Part shown: in pieces, positions 5,809-8,385 of the stretch
Layout of the letters: each line of letters opens with the position of its first letter
How positions within the stretch are numbered: the stretch's first letter is position 1
Assembly: GCA_049670505.1 (NCBI GenBank)
Contig: JBATTK010000171.1
Location: 1-8,385 of the forward strand
Source: JBATTK01 sp049670505
GTDB lineage: Bacteria > Bacteroidota > Bacteroidia > Flavobacteriales > Flavobacteriaceae
Direction: 5' to 3'
DNA length: 8,385 nt
The notes under the pieces: generated by a model
What the model saw: only the letters and a program-made list of their open reading frames with translations
What the model was told of the DNA's origin: nothing
Databases searched by the model: none
Program-made: the position numbers and the translations under genes

Positions 5809-6437
5809 TGGAAACAAATACCCTAAAAATTATTGTGATTGATGATGACCTACTATTTCATGATACCTATGCGTATTATTTTGAAACCTATTGTGATTAT
5901 TCCTTGGAAGGCATTTACGTCTCTGTGGAAGACGCTTTAGCCGACTATGACAACGTACAACCGGATATTATTGTTTCGGAAGTTTCTTTGCCAAAAGTAA
6001 GTGGCATAGAAGGAATCGGACTTTTTCTGGAAAAAGATCCGGAGGTAAAAATTATCATGATAAGTGAACAGAGCGATTTTGAAATTATCAAAAAAGCTTT
6101 TAAAAGCAGGGCAAATGGCTATCTCACAAAACCGGTAAGCGAAAAACGCTTGCTTCATGCCCTGAATTCAATTAGATATGAAGGTGCTATTATGAGCAAT
6201 GATATTGCTAAAAAAGTAATTTCAATGTTCCAAAGAAAATCATATAAATCTTTTTCTGAAAGGGAAAACCAGATTATTGATTACCTGGGACAAGGAGCAA
6301 CTTACAAGGCAATTGCGGATAGACTGTTTGTTACTCCGAGTACTATAAATTTTCATATACAGAATATATATCTAAAACTGAACGTAAATTCAAAATCCCA
6401 GGCGCTTACCAAGTTGAGGCAATTGGAGAGTGCATAG
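5808..6437 (+). CDS. REC-LuxR (NarL-type) response regulator with Glu in place of the phosphoacceptor Asp
   Basis: 209 residues. The receiver domain spans about 6-125: the acidic pocket IDDD (11-14) is present, S86 takes the conserved Ser/Thr position, and K108 sits in the YLTKP motif. At the phosphoacceptor position the sequence is PDIIVSEVSLPKVSGIE, so E58 replaces the Asp of the usual D-x-x-x-P pattern. A LuxR-type helix-turn-helix fills about 147-206 (FSERENQIIDYL, KAIADRLFVTPSTINFHIQNIYLKL), with the normal recognition-helix spacing. Acidic pocket and lysine are kept while the acceptor is changed; Glu often mimics the phosphorylated state, so constitutive or ligand-independent activity is plausible but untested. 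No histidine kinase lies nearby. Likely targets are its own promoter and the envelope genes upstream, because palindromes with a shared core precede both. Confidence 0.9.
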   Translation: METNTLKIIVIDDDLLFHDTYAYYFETYCDYSLEGIYVSVEDALADYDNVQPDIIVSEVSLPKVSGIEGIGLFLEKDPEVKIIMISEQSDFEIIKKAFKSRANGYLTKPVSEKRLLHALNSIRYEGAIMSNDIAKKVISMFQRKSYKSFSERENQIIDYLGQGATYKAIADRLFVTPSTINFHIQNIYLKLNVNSKSQALTKLRQLESA

Positions 6438-6458
6438 CATTTGGATATGTGCCTATAG

Positions 6459-6530
6459 GATTACCAAAACTCTGGCGAATTGATTACTGCCAACCAGGTA
6501 ATCTTAAAATAGTGTTAGCTTAGAATTACC
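6459..6530 (+). other. Mutually exclusive hairpins after the regulator gene
   Basis: GATTACC (6459-6465) can pair with GGTAATC (6497-6503), with an inner TGGC/GCCA pair (6473-6476, 6489-6492). The same GGTAAT can instead pair with ATTACC (6525-6530). One segment with two alternative partners is the layout of an attenuator or riboswitch switch. Here it lies 22 bp after the regulator's stop, with no gene for about 340 bp, so it could also be 3' UTR structure or part of a small RNA. Confidence 0.3.
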
Positions 6531-6540
6531 CTAAATTAAA

Positions 6541-6709
6541 AAGACCAAGTCAGTACGATCTTGCGCGTTCCTCCTGTGATCTGTGGCAAGTATTTAAACT
6601 TCCAACACTCAATTGGGGTTGCTGAAGCCAGTATGGATGGGCTAGGTGTTTAGGGTTAACCTACCATCCGAACTGCAAAAACCCTGACAACTCAGTCAGG
6701 GTTTTTTTT
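6541..6709 (+). ncRNA. Candidate small RNA ending in the strong terminator
   Basis: This stretch is more GC-rich than the flanks and folds well on the plus strand: CTTGC/GCAAG (6560-6564, 6586-6590), then a long hairpin CAGT-at-GGATGG-gc-TAGGT, an 11-nt loop, ACCTA-CCATCC-ga-ACTG (6629-6675), with every listed arm perfectly paired. The terminator hairpin follows after one base. No ORF of note covers it on either strand. It could be a stand-alone RNA or the 3' UTR of the regulator mRNA. A weak -7-like box TAGCTTAG (6516-6523) precedes it. It matches none of tmRNA, RNase P or SRP RNA as far as I can tell. Confidence 0.4.
6677..6709 (+). terminator. Strong intrinsic terminator
   Basis: AAAAACCCTGAC (6677-6688), loop AACTCA, then GTCAGGGTTTTT (6695-6706), a perfect 12-bp inverted repeat running into eight T's (6702-6709). 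The A-run on the left would also allow it to act on the minus strand, but no minus-strand gene is nearby. It ends the transcript coming from the regulator or from the candidate RNA. Confidence 0.92.
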
Positions 6710-6722
6710 GTTTCCGTATATA

Positions 6723-6771
6723 AAAAATAACATTAAAATAACGGACGGATTATAAGGAGTATGTTATTTTT
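6723..6771. repeat. 11-bp inverted repeat around AT-rich DNA upstream of DUF1348
   Basis: AAAAATAACAT (6723-6733) and ATGTTATTTTT (6761-6771) are perfect inverted arms with a 27-bp spacer containing ACGGACGG and TAAGGAG. TATAAGG occurs in the spacer end and again just after the right arm. It may be a promoter-region operator or a weak bidirectional terminator; the 98 bp to the next start codon would fit a promoter region. Confidence 0.35.
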
Positions 6772-6798
6772 ATAAGGTGATATCTCCAAAGTAGAAAA

Positions 6799-6858
6799 AT
6801 GGAAATAAAGCGTAAGGAAAGTATAAGTATACCGACTTTTTTACCGAACGATTGGTAA
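6799..6858 (+). CDS. Possible 19-codon leader ORF upstream of DUF1348
   Basis: ATG 6799 to TAA 6856-6858 encodes MEIKRKESISIPTFLPNDW, ending 10 bp before the DUF1348 start. Its last codons overlap the hairpin TTTACC/GGTAAA (6840-6845, 6854-6859). Translation of it could be coupled to the next gene, but an ORF this short is expected often by chance. Confidence 0.15.
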   Translation: MEIKRKESISIPTFLPNDW

Positions 6859-6868
6859 ATAAAAAATA

Positions 6869-7285
6869 ATGGTAGAACAAAAATTTCCTTTGCCGCCTTT
6901 TACTCAGGAAACGGCAAGGCAAAAAATACAAATGGCAGAAGATGCCTGGAATAGTAAAAATCCGGAAAAAGTGGCTATGGCCTATTCCGAGGATAGTGAA
7001 TGGCGTAACCGTTCATCATTTGTCAATGGTCGTGGGGAGATACGTAAATTCCTCGCAAACAAATGGGACAATGAGTTGGACTACAGGTTGAAAAAGGAAT
7101 ATTGGGCACATACGGACAATAGGATTGCCGTGCGTTTTGAATATGAGTATAGAACAGGTAGTGGGGAATGGTACCGCGCTTACGGCAATGAAAACTGGGA
7201 ATTTGATCCAAATGGACTTATGATAAAACGTTATGCCAGCATTAATGATGTGCCCATACAAGAAGAAGAACGAAAGTTGAAATAA
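6869..7285 (+). CDS. DUF1348 family protein, NTF2-like fold, function unknown
   Basis: 138 residues, close to the family norm of about 140-160, so complete. Diagnostic blocks in order: PLPPFTQETARQKIQMAEDAWNS (7-29), VAMAYSEDSEWRNRSSFVNGR (35-55), FLANKWDNELDYRLKKEYWA (61-80), NRIAVRFEYEY (83-93), WYRAYGNENWEFDPNGLM (101-118) and ASINDVPI (123-130). The SnoaL/NTF2-like cone fold is known for the family; no enzymatic activity is firmly assigned. The tryptophans and the acidic residues would line the pocket. It is soluble with no signal peptide. It sits in its own transcription unit: a strong terminator lies upstream and another follows before the dehydrogenase gene, so the neighbours say little about its job. 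Confidence 0.93.
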   Translation: MVEQKFPLPPFTQETARQKIQMAEDAWNSKNPEKVAMAYSEDSEWRNRSSFVNGRGEIRKFLANKWDNELDYRLKKEYWAHTDNRIAVRFEYEYRTGSGEWYRAYGNENWEFDPNGLMIKRYASINDVPIQEEERKLK

Positions 7286-7306
7286 AAAACATAAAAAGAA
7301 ACACAT

Positions 7307-7360
7307 ATGAAACGAGTATTAAGAAATTTTAAAAATTACTTCACAAAAGGCAATGTTTAA
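7307..7360 (+). CDS. Possible 17-codon mini-ORF between DUF1348 and gap
   Basis: ATG 7307 to TAA 7358-7360 encodes MKRVLRNFKNYFTKGNV, a basic peptide. Its first nine bases are the same as those of the dehydrogenase gene 140 bp downstream. The terminator hairpin comes 12 bp after its stop, an arrangement seen with leader peptides, but no codon bias of the attenuation type is seen. Chance is a fair alternative. Confidence 0.15.
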   Translation: MKRVLRNFKNYFTKGNV

Positions 7361-7372
7361 AATTTTTAATGC

Positions 7373-7407
7373 GAGAGCGTAGCGGTTACATACGTTCTCA
7401 ATTTTTT
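7373..7407 (+). terminator. Intrinsic terminator after DUF1348
   Basis: GAGAGCGT (7373-7380) pairs with ACGTTCTC (7392-7399), eight base pairs with one G-T wobble and an 11-nt loop, followed by AATTTTTT (7400-7407). It separates DUF1348 from the dehydrogenase gene, which begins 40 bp later and so needs its own promoter or read-through. Confidence 0.7.
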
Positions 7408-7446
7408 AGTTGATTTATTATCAAGAAATTAAAAAGATTTAAACGT

Positions 7447-8385
7447 ATGAAACGAATCGCCATTAATGGAATGGGCCGCATAGGTCGCGCTTCCCTAAAA
7501 GTTATTCTGGATACTCCCGGGTTGGAATTGGTCGCCGTAAACGACCTTGTACCCATAGAAAATATTGTATACCTCTTAAAGTACGACACGGTCTATGGCA
7601 AATATGAACGCGAGGTTACCGTTGAGGATGGGAACTTGCTTATAGATGGAAAGACTATAAAATATAACTCTGAGCGCAATCCGGAAGAATTGCCATGGAA
7701 GGAAAACAATATTGAAATAGTGATAGAAAGCACTGGCGTGTTTACCCTAAGCGAAGATGCCGAAAAGCATATTACCGCAGGTGCAAAAACAGTGGTCATT
7801 TCCGCTCCTACCAAAAGTGCGGATACCCCCACCGTAGTCCATGGGGTAAATTCCCAGGATGGTAGGACCAATATTTTTTCCTGTGCTAGTTGTACTACGA
7901 ACAATATTAGTCCCGTAGTTGAGGTATTGGGCCGCCGTATCGGTATTAAAAAAGCGATTATGACTACCGTACATGCCTATACCGCTTCACAGCAAATGGT
8001 AGATGCCGTTTCCAAAAAGAATTATAGAATGGGACGTGCCGGTGCGGCCAATTTGGTTCCTACCACAACAGGTGCCGCCATAGCAACAACAAAGGCCTTG
8101 CCGCAATATGCAGGTAAGTTCGATGGAGTTGCTATTCGTGTCCCTATTCCCGTGGGCTCTATTTCGGATATGACATTTGTAACGGAAAATCAGGTAACTG
8201 CCGAAGAGGTGAACGCCATTTTGGAAGAGGAATCAAAATCCGAACGCTATGAAAAAGTAATGAATACTACTTATGAACCCATTGTGTCCTCCGATATCAT
8301 TAAAAGTCCGTATGCTTCCACGGTAGACTTAAGCATGACCCGGGTGGTAGATGGAGACCTCTTAAAAGTCATGACCTGGTATGAT
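7447..8385 (+). CDS. gap: Glyceraldehyde-3-phosphate dehydrogenase, type I (3' end off window)
   Basis: 313 codons are present, ending at WYD just before the usual C-terminal helix, so about 20 residues are missing. It converts glyceraldehyde 3-phosphate, NAD and phosphate to 1,3-bisphosphoglycerate in glycolysis, or the reverse, in the cytoplasm. The Rossmann motif INGMGRIGR is at 6-14; D33 in VAVNDL is the residue that favours NAD over NADP. The catalytic loop is SCASCTTN, with catalytic C149 and the partner H176 in TTVHAYT. Phosphate-site residues STG (95-97) and TTTGAA (206-211) are present. Two differences stand out: the usual SNASCTTNC has become SCASCTTNN, so the second conserved cysteine is lost and another appears three residues before the catalytic one. 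The following GRRIGIKK and YTASQQMVD blocks also differ from E. coli GapA. Flavobacteria often carry two gap genes; which of them this is cannot be told here. Confidence 0.95.
   Translation, partial: MKRIAINGMGRIGRASLKVILDTPGLELVAVNDLVPIENIVYLLKYDTVYGKYEREVTVEDGNLLIDGKTIKYNSERNPEELPWKENNIEIVIESTGVFTLSEDAEKHITAGAKTVVISAPTKSADTPTVVHGVNSQDGRTNIFSCASCTTNNISPVVEVLGRRIGIKKAIMTTVHAYTASQQMVDAVSKKNYRMGRAGAANLVPTTTGAAIATTKALPQYAGKFDGVAIRVPIPVGSISDMTFVTENQVTAEEVNAILEEESKSERYEKVMNTTYEPIVSSDIIKSPYASTVDLSMTRVVDGDLLKVMTWYD

Noticed and set aside
1350..6850. CGACTTTTTTA shared by 1354-1364 and 6833-6843
   Set aside because: Mostly a T-run with little else in common around it; likely coincidence.
7016..7306. 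Minus-strand ORFs across DUF1348 and gap
   Set aside because: Antisense shadows of well-conserved genes; no independent support.
1..8385. CRISPR array, transposon ends, tRNA or rRNA genes
   Set aside because: No regularly spaced repeats, no transposase, no tRNA-like cloverleaf and no rRNA sequence were seen.

Overview
The window is AT-rich, with long intergenic spaces, almost no Shine-Dalgarno signals, and protein families (PorP/SprF-like barrel, TPR/PD40 partner of the type IX secretion system, ligase-associated exonuclease) that point to Bacteroidetes, most likely a marine Flavobacteriaceae. The family-level placement is inference from gene content, not a database match.

Layout. Bases 1-1089, minus strand: a cysteine-rich DUF2237 protein followed by the ligase-associated metallo-beta-lactamase-fold DNA exonuclease, which runs off the left edge. 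Upstream of DUF2237 (1112-1256, minus) lies a strongly foldable RNA closed by a 15-bp stem and followed by a T-run; it is either a stand-alone small RNA or an attenuator-type leader. Bases 1386-1685, minus: an apparent remnant of a DUF985 (cupin_5) gene, next to a locally GC-rich patch. Bases 2008-5176, plus: a two-gene cell-envelope cluster, a TPR plus PD40-propeller lipid-free secreted protein and a PorP/SprF-like beta-barrel. Bases 5177-5807: gene-poor DNA with one possible 57-codon ORF, a perfect 17-bp palindrome and a direct repeat abutting the next start. Bases 5808-6437, plus: a REC-LuxR response regulator whose phosphoacceptor Asp is replaced by Glu. Bases 6438-6709: hairpin-rich DNA ending in a very strong intrinsic terminator. 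Bases 6869-7285, plus: a DUF1348 (NTF2-like) protein with its own terminator. Bases 7447-8385, plus: type I glyceraldehyde-3-phosphate dehydrogenase, cut by the right edge about 20 residues before its usual end.

How the parts may work together. In the usual Bacteroidetes arrangement a PorP/SprF barrel is paired with a TPR-PD40-OmpA protein whose C-terminal OmpA domain grips peptidoglycan. Here the TPR-PD40 protein has no OmpA domain, and the barrel protein instead carries a C-terminal SPOR domain, another peptidoglycan-binding fold. The anchor appears to have moved from one partner to the other. The regulator downstream may control this cluster: a motif TGACRTAAA, once inside a perfect palindrome, recurs in the spaces before the TPR-PD40 gene, between the two genes, and before the regulator. 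The Asp-to-Glu change suggests the regulator may not depend on a kinase. This regulatory link is a hypothesis from sequence only.

No tRNA, rRNA, CRISPR array, transposase or integrase was seen.
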